Assembly: GCA_964444305.1 (NCBI GenBank)
Contig: CAYUGQ010000025.1
Span: forward strand, 1 to 25,165
Direction: 5' to 3'
DNA from: JAKFFN01 sp964444305
GTDB lineage: Bacteria; Sumerlaeota; Sumerlaeia; Sumerlaeales; Sumerlaeaceae
Length of the DNA stretch: 25,165 bases
Below, piece by piece: positions 7,516 to 14,783 of this stretch. Position numbers and translations under genes: made by a program. The notes beneath the pieces were generated by a model. The model saw only the letters and a program-made list of their open reading frames with translations, did no database searches and was not told the origin of the DNA. The first letter of the stretch is position 1, and each line of letters starts with the position of its first letter.

Positions 7516-9207
7516 TTGTCTGATAACGACAAGAAAAAGGATGGCGATAATATCCTGACCACACGTCAGGGCCATCCGGTGGCAGATAACCAATCGCAAC
7601 GAACTGTGGGATCGCGTGGTCCGGCGACTCTCGAGAATTATCACTTTCTGGAAAAGGTGAGCCATTTTGACCGGGAACGGATTCCTGAGCGGGTAGTGCA
7701 CGCTCGAGGGTTTACGTGTTACGGCGAGTTTGAAGCTGATGGCAAGATTGGTGATGAGCCTGCTTCGAAATATACTCGTGCGAAAATTTTCTCGGAGCCG
7801 GGAAAAAAGACTCCTTTAGCGATTCGTTTTTCGACGGTTATTGGTGGTCGGGATTCGTCTGAAGTGGCTCGGGACCCGCGGGGCTTTGCGGTGAAGTTTT
7901 ATACGGAAGATGGCAACTGGGACCTGGTTGGCAATAACCTGTCTATTTTCTTTATCCGCGATGCTATTAAGTTTCCGGATGTGATTCACTCATTGAAACC
8001 TGACCCAGTGACTTTTCGTCAGGAGCCGAACCGGATATTTGATTTTATGAGTCAATCCCCGGAGTCGATGCATATGCTGACTCACCTTTTCAGTCCGAGG
8101 GGGATTCCGGCAAGCTATCGCCATCAGGAAGGTTTTGGTGTTAATACATATAAGATGGTTAACGCTGAGGGTGGAACGGTGCTGGTGAAGTATCACTGGC
8201 ATCCTCGCTGTGGCGTGGCCAGCCTGACTCAGGCGGAGGCTGAGAAGGTGCAGGGGAAGGATCTTGGGTCGGCTTCGAAGGATTTGTATGAGGCCATTGA
8301 GCGGGGGGATTACCCTCAGTGGGATATGTATGTGCAGATCATGGAGGATCATGATCATCCGGAGCTGGACTGGGATCCATTGGATGATACCAAGATCTGG
8401 CCGGAGGATCAGTTTCCGCTGCGTCATGTGGGTGTGATGACGCTGAACCGGAATGTGGAGGATGTGCATAACGAGAATGAGCAGATTGCTATGGGCACGG
8501 GTGTGCTTGTGGACGGGCTGGATTTCTCGGATGACAAGATGCTTGTAGGGCGGACATTCTCATATTCTGATACTCAGCGCTATCGTGTTGGGTCAAACTA
8601 CCTCCAGGTTCCGGTGAACCAGCCTAAGGGCGTGGATGGGAAGGTGCATACGAATCAGCGTGGGGGGCAGATGTCTTATGGTGTGGACCATGCGCCGGGT
8701 CAAAATCCGCATGTTAACTATGAGCCCAGCATCCATAATGGATTGAAGGAAGCTCCCAAGAAGCCTAATAACCCGCCGGAAGTTAAGGGGCAATTGACCC
8801 AGAGTTTGCTGGAGCGGCGGAATGATTATGTTCAACCGCGGGCGCGTTTCTGCACGATGATGGATTGGGAGCGGGATGACCTGGTGCTGACTATGGGGGC
8901 GCAGCTTAGTGAATGTGAGAGGGATGTGCAGGAGCGGATGCTGTGGCACTTCTTCCTGATTCATGATGAGTATGGGAAGCGTGTGGGTGAACATCTGAAC
9001 ATGACGGCGAATGATGTTAAGCACCTTCAGCCGCTGGAGGGCCAGATTCTGACGGATGAGGATAAGCGCCGTTTGGAGAAGCTTGGGGATAACGGTGACA
9101 TTATTGATCCGAAGGCGTGGTGGACGCATACGAGCTCTGTTAAGAATTACCAGGCTAAGGCTGAGGAAGTTCTTAATGGGATGCGCGGAGTGGATTGTTC
9201 CAAGTAG
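7516..9207 (+). CDS. Monofunctional haem catalase
   Basis: This is a 563-residue catalase that breaks down hydrogen peroxide. The active-site signature RIPERVVHARG places the distal His at about residue 62. The catalytic Asn region reads GNWDLVGNNLSIFFIRD (Asn near 140). The proximal haem ligand motif RTFSYSDTQRYRVG gives Tyr350. The length, with a modest C-terminal extension after the haem domain, fits small- to mid-subunit catalases rather than the ~750-residue large-subunit clade. The start is TTG 7516 with GGAGG seven bases upstream; that ribosome-binding site is inside a perfect 8-bp hairpin. It is followed by a strong terminator and is probably monocistronic. No signal peptide is visible, so it should be cytoplasmic. 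Confidence 0.97.
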   Translation: MSDNDKKKDGDNILTTRQGHPVADNQSQRTVGSRGPATLENYHFLEKVSHFDRERIPERVVHARGFTCYGEFEADGKIGDEPASKYTRAKIFSEPGKKTPLAIRFSTVIGGRDSSEVARDPRGFAVKFYTEDGNWDLVGNNLSIFFIRDAIKFPDVIHSLKPDPVTFRQEPNRIFDFMSQSPESMHMLTHLFSPRGIPASYRHQEGFGVNTYKMVNAEGGTVLVKYHWHPRCGVASLTQAEAEKVQGKDLGSASKDLYEAIERGDYPQWDMYVQIMEDHDHPELDWDPLDDTKIWPEDQFPLRHVGVMTLNRNVEDVHNENEQIAMGTGVLVDGLDFSDDKMLVGRTFSYSDTQRYRVGSNYLQVPVNQPKGVDGKVHTNQRGGQMSYGVDHAPGQNPHVNYEPSIHNGLKEAPKKPNNPPEVKGQLTQSLLERRNDYVQPRARFCTMMDWERDDLVLTMGAQLSECERDVQERMLWHFFLIHDEYGKRVGEHLNMTANDVKHLQPLEGQILTDEDKRRLEKLGDNGDIIDPKAWWTHTSSVKNYQAKAEEVLNGMRGVDCSK

Positions 9208-9233
9208 CCTGTATGTGAACCCGTGCAGTGTTG

Positions 9234-9271
9234 CCCCCGGAGTCGTTTATGACTCCGGGGGCTTTTGTTTT
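9234..9271 (+). terminator. Rho-independent terminator after catalase
   Basis: An 11-bp perfect stem, CCCCCGGAGTC (9234-9244) with GACTCCGGGGG (9251-9261), has a six-base loop and is followed by CTTTTGTTTT. The T-rich run lies only on the plus side, so it ends the catalase transcript and not the minus-strand gene that converges on it. Confidence 0.92.
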
Positions 9272-9287
9272 AAGATTTCAGACCGGC

Positions 9288-9593
9288 TTATAGTCCCTGG
9301 GCACGGCGCTGGGATTTCAGGATCTGGTTGCGCTGTTGCTGGAGGTTCCTGATCTGGACGTTGTTTCGTCCGCCTACGTTAGTTCTGGCGAGGGCGGCGA
9401 TCTGCTGGTTCAGGCGGATGGTGGCTGCAGTCTGTGGAAGTGGCGTTGAGAGGCGCTTTTTCATTTGCTGGCGCTTCATGGCGTTGAACTTGGCGGGGCT
9501 AATGCATTTGCCGCCTTTGCATGATTTGCCCATTGCGGGTACGCTGCATGTGGCTACTACGGCTATCAAAATTACTGTCCAAAGCTGTTTCAT
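9288..9593 (-). CDS. Small exported basic protein, unknown function
   Basis: This is a 101-residue protein starting MKQLWTVILIAVVATCSVPAMG, a signal peptide. The mature part begins with a Cys pair (KSCKGGKCIS) and continues as a Lys/Arg/Gln-rich, probably helical region with QQQRNQILKSQ near the end. ATG 9593 is chosen because AGGAGA lies eight bases upstream; a longer frame up to 9632 has no such support. No known family is recognised. It is the last gene of the minus-strand run of exported proteins and converges on the catalase terminator. Confidence 0.72.
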   Translation of the reverse strand: MKQLWTVILIAVVATCSVPAMGKSCKGGKCISPAKFNAMKRQQMKKRLSTPLPQTAATIRLNQQIAALARTNVGGRNNVQIRNLQQQRNQILKSQRRAQGL

Positions 9594-9708
9594 TGGATTG
9601 TCTCCTGGTGATAGTTCAACTGCCGGATACAACTTATACGTTTAGCTGTTAGTGCTATTTGACTAGGCGTTTTTAGATTTGCAAGGTTTATTAGGTTATA
9701 AAAGTGAC

Positions 9709-9975
9709 TTAATATAAGACCCAGTCTTTCATGCCGGATGTTGTGGGTGTTCCGTGGAGGAATCCGCCGACTAGCTTAAAGGTTCCACCGGTGGAGATGG
9801 AGTTGCCATCTGGCTGACCAATGGTGGAGGTTAGTTTAAAAGATCCTCCTGTGGAGGTTTGGCCACTGCTGCCGATCTCGTACCATGGGATGGCGAATTC
9901 TGGTGTGGCCTGTGCGGGAGATGTCAATATTGATAGAAGGATTGCTGCTGTTGTGAGCTTGAGGATGTTTGTCAT
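9709..9975 (-). CDS. Mini secreted 'TIGQ'-type protein with DWVLY C-terminus
   Basis: This is an 88-residue precursor. The signal peptide is MTNILKLTTAAILLSILTSPAQA. The mature part consists of one short beta-rich unit with twin STGG(S/T)FKL segments around STIGQPDG, ending LVGGFL. This resembles the glycine-rich 'TIGQ-D...GG.F.L.GGFW' segment that I recall from many large secreted proteins of Planctomycetota and similar bacteria, here almost free-standing. The extreme C-terminus is GMKDWVLY, shared in form with two other exported proteins in the window. The ATG at 9975 is preferred over an in-frame start at 10053 because it opens directly into the signal peptide; an AGAAG-like ribosome site precedes it. 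It lies 53 bp downstream of the kelch gene, probably in the same transcript. Confidence 0.72.
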   Translation of the reverse strand: MTNILKLTTAAILLSILTSPAQATPEFAIPWYEIGSSGQTSTGGSFKLTSTIGQPDGNSISTGGTFKLVGGFLHGTPTTSGMKDWVLY

Positions 9976-10028
9976 GGGTTCGCTTCTTTGTTCCGGTAGT
10001 CTGACTGGTTGGTATTTGGATGGATGGA

Positions 10029-11423
10029 TTAGTCTTTTGTATGGAGGTGCCATTTGGTTGATTGGCCGGCTTCGAGCTGGAAGACTGTGTTGGTGTTTAC
10101 TCCAATTTCATTATATCCGGCGATGTAATACAGAGTTGAACCTGTGGCAACAGCATTGCCGTGGCTTCTTTTAACCGGGAGGTCTGCTGCGTTTGTGGAC
10201 CAGGTATAGGTTGCTGGGTCAAAGATTAGATGGAGGTTATATAGCTGATTCAAGTCATTGATAGAGCCGCCTATTACGTGGATTTTGTTGTTTATAACGG
10301 CGGTGGCGCGCCCTTTCATGGGGAGACCAGGGACGCTTTGGGCTATAGCCCATCGTTCAATGGATGGATTGTACTCATGGACGTCGGTATTTGAGCCGGA
10401 GGAGTTTGTTGCCTCGAAAACAAAAATGCGATTATCAACGACGGCGGGCTTTGCTTTTATGAAGACGGGGGAAGAGCCGAGCTGACTCCAACTGTTCGTG
10501 TTAGGCCTAAAGCGAAACATTTGGGTATTATCAGTATTGCCATCGTTTCCGCCGAATACGAACAGGGCGTCGCCGAGGGAAACGCAAGAATGGAAGTGAA
10601 GCACTTTGGGTGCATTGGCATGGGTGGCCCAGGTGTTGGTTGCGGGATCGTATGACTGGGTTAGGTTAGAGATTACGGGGCCGACCCTGCCTCCGGTGAT
10701 GTAAATCTCCCCTGCGTGGACTGTTGCTGCAAAATCGTGGCGTTGGTTTGGAACTCCTGTGCGAAAGGTCCAAGTGTCTTCTTCTTTATCGTACCGAAAG
10801 ACACCCTGAAAGTTAACCAGATAGAGATTACCATTGATTTCGCCGACGAAGGCACTAGTATGGGGGGTGGGAAAGTCTGCATTCAGTTCCCACTGGCCGG
10901 GGGTTGGGGTGGTTATGAGGGTTTCGCCGGTGGCGGAAAAGTTATCTGGAGGGATTGAGGAGCTGGTGAGGATTGCGGCTCCCGTGGGGATGCTGTTGAG
11001 GGCATGCTGAGCCTGGACGGCGACTTGGGCGGTGGCTGCATTTTGGGCGAAGATGGCTTCGGGTGCGGGGGCTATTCGCTGGCGGGGCAGCAGGGTTGTG
11101 GTTACCTGGCCGCCGTTGGTTATAACCTGTATCTGGAGCCAGCGGGCTTCACCGTTAAAAGCGTCTGGGCCAAAGTCGAGGTCAACGCTGAATTGGCCGT
11201 CGGTGACGTGTACGTCACAGGGGGTGAGTTCGGGGCCGACCTGGTTGCCGGCGGTAGGTGCGTCGTAGAGGCGGAAGTTGAAGCAGAACTGGCCGGTGGC
11301 CGGGGTGTCGGACTGGGTGAGGAGGCCTTGGTATGTGATGGCGGTTCCGATGGGGGTTTGCGCCAGGGCGGTGGCGGTGAGGATGCTGAGGATTATGACA
11401 AAGAGCTTTGAGATGAGGCGCAA
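10029..11423 (-). CDS. Secreted kelch-repeat beta-propeller protein
   Basis: This is a 464-residue exported protein. After the signal peptide (1-21, ...TATALA) comes an N-terminal beta domain (about 25-130) with ITYQGLLT, FNFRLYDA, DGQFSVDLDFG and LLPRQRIAPAPEA, a pattern I associate with secreted proteins of Planctomycetota. The rest (about 175-450) is a kelch propeller: successive strands EIYITGGRV, ALFVFGGND, KIHVIGGSI and TLYYIAGYN alternate with W-containing segments such as DPATNTWATHA. The start is TTG 11423 with GGAG eight bases upstream. The C-terminus is TKWHLHTKD, which lacks the DWxLY tail of the neighbours. Function is unknown; kelch propellers usually bind proteins or glycans. 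Confidence 0.85.
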   Translation of the reverse strand: MRLISKLFVIILSILTATALAQTPIGTAITYQGLLTQSDTPATGQFCFNFRLYDAPTAGNQVGPELTPCDVHVTDGQFSVDLDFGPDAFNGEARWLQIQVITNGGQVTTTLLPRQRIAPAPEAIFAQNAATAQVAVQAQHALNSIPTGAAILTSSSIPPDNFSATGETLITTPTPGQWELNADFPTPHTSAFVGEINGNLYLVNFQGVFRYDKEEDTWTFRTGVPNQRHDFAATVHAGEIYITGGRVGPVISNLTQSYDPATNTWATHANAPKVLHFHSCVSLGDALFVFGGNDGNTDNTQMFRFRPNTNSWSQLGSSPVFIKAKPAVVDNRIFVFEATNSSGSNTDVHEYNPSIERWAIAQSVPGLPMKGRATAVINNKIHVIGGSINDLNQLYNLHLIFDPATYTWSTNAADLPVKRSHGNAVATGSTLYYIAGYNEIGVNTNTVFQLEAGQSTKWHLHTKD

Positions 11424-11503
11424 GATTGGTCTCCGTGGGGTAAAAGTTGATTTATTGGAACGCCGGTCGGGCGTGGCAAGGGTTAAGGGTGGGCGGTGTT
11501 TGA

Positions 11504-12951
11504 TTAGAAGATGAATTCGTCTGCGAGGTGGACCTTTTTATTTTCGTCAATGTAGACGAGGCGGGTTCGGATCGCTTTTGGAGTGACGTCTACGAGGATG
11601 CTGCCGATGGTTTTTACGTGGGTTTCATTGGAGTGTTCGGTGCTGGAGTAGGTGTGGGCGATTTTGTCGGCGTTTTCTGTGAGGGGGCCGGCTATGGCGC
11701 CGCGTTCGCCGTCTGAGGATGGGGCTACCATGTAGACGGTCCCCTGCCCGGGGGTTACGACCTGATCGTTTCGGAGGGGATGGGTGCGCTGGTAGATGTG
11801 GTTGTTGCCGGAGAGGGCGAGGGTGACGTTGTGTTGATCGCAGAAGTCTTTCCAGTTGTCGTACCAGCTTGATTTGCCGTTTCTGCCGTTGAACCACTGG
11901 TAGTGCTGGGCGAGGAAGATGCGGCTGTATTTGCCTTTTTGTTGCTGGATGACGCTGGCGGCCCAGGCTTTGGCTTCTTCGATGGCTTCGGGGCTGGTGC
12001 GCATTTCTTCGTTGTTGAGGGTGATGAAGAGGATGTCGCCGTAGATGAACCAGTAGCAGATTTGTTCCTGGCCGGGATAGCCATTGGCGGGGTTGTTGTG
12101 GGCGACGGCGAAGAACTGGCTGTCGCCGCCGTTGTGGCGTTTCATCCAGTCGTGGTTGCCGATGACGTTGGCGAACATGTATTTTGAGGCGAAGGGCTGA
12201 TCAAAGAGGTGTCGCCAGAAGGAGTAGCTGCCGCCCCAGGCGACGACGTCGCCGGTGGAGAATACGAAGCTGACGTTGGGGTCGATGTTGAGGGCAGCGT
12301 CAATGGCTGCATTCATGTTGTGGGTGCGGCTGGGTATGGGGGTGTAGAGGTGGGAGTCGCTGAACCAGAGGAAGCTGAACTCGCTGGCGCCGGCGGTTTT
12401 GAAGTAGCGGGGGGTGGCGGTGGTGGGTGTGTCGCCGGTGGCGATTTTGTACATGTAGTGGGTGTCTGGCTGGAGGCCGGTGAGGGTGGCGCCGTAGTCG
12501 AGGAAGCGGGCGTCTTCTTTCCAGTCCTGGTTGTCGGGAGTTTTGGATTCTATGCCGTCGAAGATGTGGGAGGGTTGGGATTTGCCGGAAAGGGTTTTTG
12601 CATTGGCCCAGGCGGTGTCTGATTTTTGTGTATAGATGACGCTGGAACTGGTCTGGGTGAGGTCNNNNNNNNNNNNNNNNNNNNNNNNNNNNNNNNNNNN
12701 NNNNNNNNNNNNNNNNNNNNNNNNNNNNNNNNNNNNNNNNNNNNNNNNNNNNNNNNNNNNNNNNAGGCGGTGTCTGATTTTTGTGTATAGATGACGCTGG
12801 AACTGGTCTGGGTGAGGTCGGTGTGCCAACCGATGTTCATCTGGGTTGAGCTATCTTCGGCTGGGCTGGCGGTGATGGAGTAGACTTCGGCGTGGGAGGG
12901 AGCCTGAAGGATTAAAGCAAGGGCGATTGGGAGCAGGGGTTTTGTTAGCAT
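11504..12951 (-). CDS. Exported purple-acid-phosphatase-like metallophosphoesterase, interrupted by an assembly gap
   Basis: The gene appears as two overlapping frames on either side of 100 N. Removing the N and one copy of the 55-bp flanking repeat joins them in a single frame of 430 residues. The joined protein has a signal peptide (1-21), an N-terminal fibronectin-like domain (about 24-135; NIGWHTDLTQTSS...) and a calcineurin-type phosphoesterase domain. Metal-binding motifs are D147-S-H149, GD (182-183), GNHD (213-216), H298 in AQHYQW and GNNH (330-333). The last is normally GHxH, so the first His is replaced by Asn. It probably hydrolyses phosphate esters outside the cytoplasm. The start is ATG 12951, without a strong Shine-Dalgarno. 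It lies upstream of the kelch gene on the same strand. Confidence 0.9.
12610..12664. repeat. Left copy of a 55-bp direct repeat (contig-end overlap)
   Basis: Bases 12610-12664 are identical to 12765-12819 and abut the N run. The repeat covers the same codons of the phosphoesterase twice. This is an unresolved contig overlap, not a biological repeat. Confidence 0.95.
12665..12764. other. 100-N scaffold gap
   Basis: Exactly 100 unknown bases lie between two identical 55-bp ends. The round number suggests a placeholder of unknown length. The reading frame argues that the real gap is minus 55 bp, meaning nothing is missing. Confidence 0.98.
12765..12819. repeat. Right copy of the 55-bp direct repeat (contig-end overlap)
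   Basis: This is the exact copy of 12610-12664. Keeping one copy restores the phosphoesterase frame from its signal peptide into the fibronectin-like domain. Confidence 0.95.
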
Positions 12952-13147
12952 GGTTGGGGTATGCGGGGGGGAGATTGGGTTGTCAATTGTTTGGTTTGTG
13001 GGCGGTATGGGGTGCTGGTGTTTTTGGGGCGCTTGACGGGTGATGGAAGTGTATTTCCCGTGTGGGTACTTGGGCGTTTTTTTGACTCCGTCTAACCTAT
13101 TGTTATATGCGTGGTCGTGGAATCAGCAGGTGCGACGGTTATGTTTT

Positions 13148-14071
13148 TCACTGCTCATAGTAGTCGGTGTCTAGCTTGCATACAGAATAAGTAACCATTT
13201 CGCTGACGCCTACGCGGTAGTCTATCATTAGGTTTGCAAGGGTTTCGCCATCGATTAGGATGATTTTCTTTTCGATGCGTTTGACGTAATCGTGGGCGTC
13301 CTGACTGAAGTTCGAGGTGGTGATGAAGACGCCTTTACGGGAGCGGTTGCCTTCGAGACTGCCGGCGAAGGACTGGACATCCGGGCGGCCTACGGTGTTT
13401 TTCCATCGTTTGGCCTGAATATGAACTACGTCGAGGCCGAGGCGATCTTCTTTAATAATGCCGTCTATCCCGTCGTCGCCTGATCGACCAATGGCTTCAC
13501 CGGCATCTTTGCGACTTCCACCGTACCCCATTTTTACAAGCAGGTCCACTACGAGCTGTTCGAAGAATGCGGGTGAGCAGGCCACAATACGGTCGAGGAT
13601 TTCTTGCGCTAGCGTTTCTCTCAAATTTTGGTAGTTTGATTCGAGAAGCTCTTCGGGGGTTGCGGCGTCTGGGTTATCGTCGGCGGAGGATAGTTCGGCC
13701 GGGGAACCCGAGCTGGACTTGGATTTTTTGCGATTCTGGAATTCCTGAAATTCTTCGAACTGTTCCAGAAATTTTTTCTCAATTTTGCCTGGAGGATTGG
13801 TAAGAACCTGCTGTCCACGCTTCGTGATGACGAAACTCCCGCGGCCTGCGCTATCGAGTAAGCCTGCCTGGCCAATATAGGACCGTGCCCAATTTACGCG
13901 ATTGTCGAATCGTGCTTGTCTACCACTGGGCAGCAAGACTTTGCGATCCTCTTCAGAGAGTCTAAAATGGTCAGCCAAATGCTCTATTGCTTGCCGGATG
14001 TGATGGACTTTTCCGTCGCCGGCAAATTGGAGCAGGGGCAGCATGATTGTTTCATAGTCTGGAATGCTCAT
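13148..14071 (-). CDS. mrr: Mrr-type restriction endonuclease (modification-dependent)
   Basis: This 307-residue protein has the Mrr layout. An N-terminal winged-helix domain (Mrr_N, about 1-95; IPDYETIMLPLLQFAGDGKVH, then ARSYIGQAGLLD and ITKRGQQVL) is followed by a charged linker. The C-terminal PD-(D/E)xK nuclease domain (about 155-285) has FFEQLVVDLLVKMGYGG, SGDDGIDGII (catalytic Asp near 203) and VVHIQAKRW (the QxK motif, Lys221). Members of this family cut foreign or methylated DNA. No methyltransferase partner lies nearby, as expected for a stand-alone type IV enzyme. The ATG at 14071 is divergent from the SEC-C gene. About 200 bp between its stop and the phosphoesterase start hold nothing I recognise. 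Confidence 0.92.
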   Translation of the reverse strand: MSIPDYETIMLPLLQFAGDGKVHHIRQAIEHLADHFRLSEEDRKVLLPSGRQARFDNRVNWARSYIGQAGLLDSAGRGSFVITKRGQQVLTNPPGKIEKKFLEQFEEFQEFQNRKKSKSSSGSPAELSSADDNPDAATPEELLESNYQNLRETLAQEILDRIVACSPAFFEQLVVDLLVKMGYGGSRKDAGEAIGRSGDDGIDGIIKEDRLGLDVVHIQAKRWKNTVGRPDVQSFAGSLEGNRSRKGVFITTSNFSQDAHDYVKRIEKKIILIDGETLANLMIDYRVGVSEMVTYSVCKLDTDYYEQ

Positions 14072-14213
14072 GACTTCGCAGGGCAGCGTAGCGAGTGTTC
14101 AGTTGCAAGCATGAATTGCCTTGGAATGGAAGGATTTTCGTGGTGGGCGGGATGAATGCTTGGTTTTGATGGGTGGTAGATACCGGATCTTAATATTACC
14201 CAGGAGGTGCATC

Positions 14214-14464
14214 ATGAGTAAGAACAGATCGCGGAACCTGGCTGACCAGCCTTGCTTTTGAGCGGATGAGTAAACGCCGGCGGGGGTTCCCGTCGGAAAC
14301 GCGTGTGAAACGCGGAGTGCGTGTGGTTCATGGTGATAAGGAGCTGCATGAAAAGCTTGGGCGAAATGACCTTTGTCCTTGCGGTTCGGGCCGGTGCTTT
14401 TAAGCGGTGTTGTATGCGCGGGGGCTGTTTTGATGGTGTGAAGCGGAAGGATTATTCGCGTTAG
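14214..14464 (+). CDS. Small SEC-C zinc-motif protein requiring two +1 frameshifts
   Basis: The start is very strong: AGGAGG (14202-14207), six bases, then ATG 14214. The first frame runs 15 codons (MSKNRSRNLADQPCF) to TGA at 14259. Skipping one T after TTT continues as ERMSKRRRGFPSETRVKRG and on to LGRNDLCPCGSGRCF, where TAA at 14401 interrupts. Skipping one T again gives KRCCMRGGCFDG... to TAG at 14462. The joined 82-residue product has a complete SEC-C motif (CPCGSGRxFKRCC), a zinc knuckle first described at the SecA C-terminus. Both stops occur in the same setting, TGC TTT TRA GCGG, and UUU-U lets tRNA-Phe slip by +1. An ATG at 14266, four bases after the first stop, could instead restart translation. 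The alternatives are two indels in a decayed gene or sequencing error. Confidence 0.65.
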
Positions 14465-14496
14465 CACGGGCACTGAATTTTTGATAGTTGTTGATG

Positions 14497-14536
14497 CCGG
14501 CCGCCGTCTTGTCTGGAGTCGGCGGTCGGTTTTTTT
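14497..14536 (+). terminator. Rho-independent terminator after the SEC-C gene
   Basis: The stem CCGGCCGCCG (14497-14506) pairs with CGGCGGTCGG (14520-14529) with one G-T pair and a 13-base loop. Seven Ts follow. It lies 32 bp after the TAG of the frameshifted SEC-C product, which supports the gene being expressed as a single small transcript. Confidence 0.88.
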
Positions 14537-14783
14537 GTTTGCAGGCCAAGGTTTATGAGAGGAACCTGGGTCTGGATTTAGCGTACGGGGCGTGAGGTGG
14601 GGAGCATTTGGGAGTTGGTGAAATAGGGGTTGACTTTCGGTGGTTTGTGGGGTTGTTTTATATTAATTTCGGGTGAAATTTACAGTGCCGCGAGCTTTTT
14701 GGAGGAAGCATGGCAGCGGTTTTGGCCGGAATTATTACAAGGTTATATTAGGGGTTTAATTTAATGTAGAGGGAGTTGCTGTT

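Noticed and set aside
9975..10053. Longer start for the mini TIGQ protein overlapping the kelch stop
   Set aside because: It would bury the signal peptide behind 26 residues. ATG 9975 opens directly into it.
10029..10060. Kelch C-terminus TKWHLHTKD as a fourth DWxLY-type tail
   Set aside because: It has W-x-L but lacks the acidic residue, the Tyr and the exact end position. Treating it as a degenerate tail would be speculation.
12610..12819. True tandem repeat or mobile-element footprint around the N run
   Set aside because: The copies are identical, end exactly at the N run, and collapse in frame into one gene. This is an assembly overlap.
14099..14473. Open frame of 124 codons on the minus strand opposite the SEC-C gene
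   Set aside because: It has His/Pro/Arg-rich low-complexity content with no recognisable domain. The plus strand carries a strong ribosome site, a SEC-C motif and a matching terminator.
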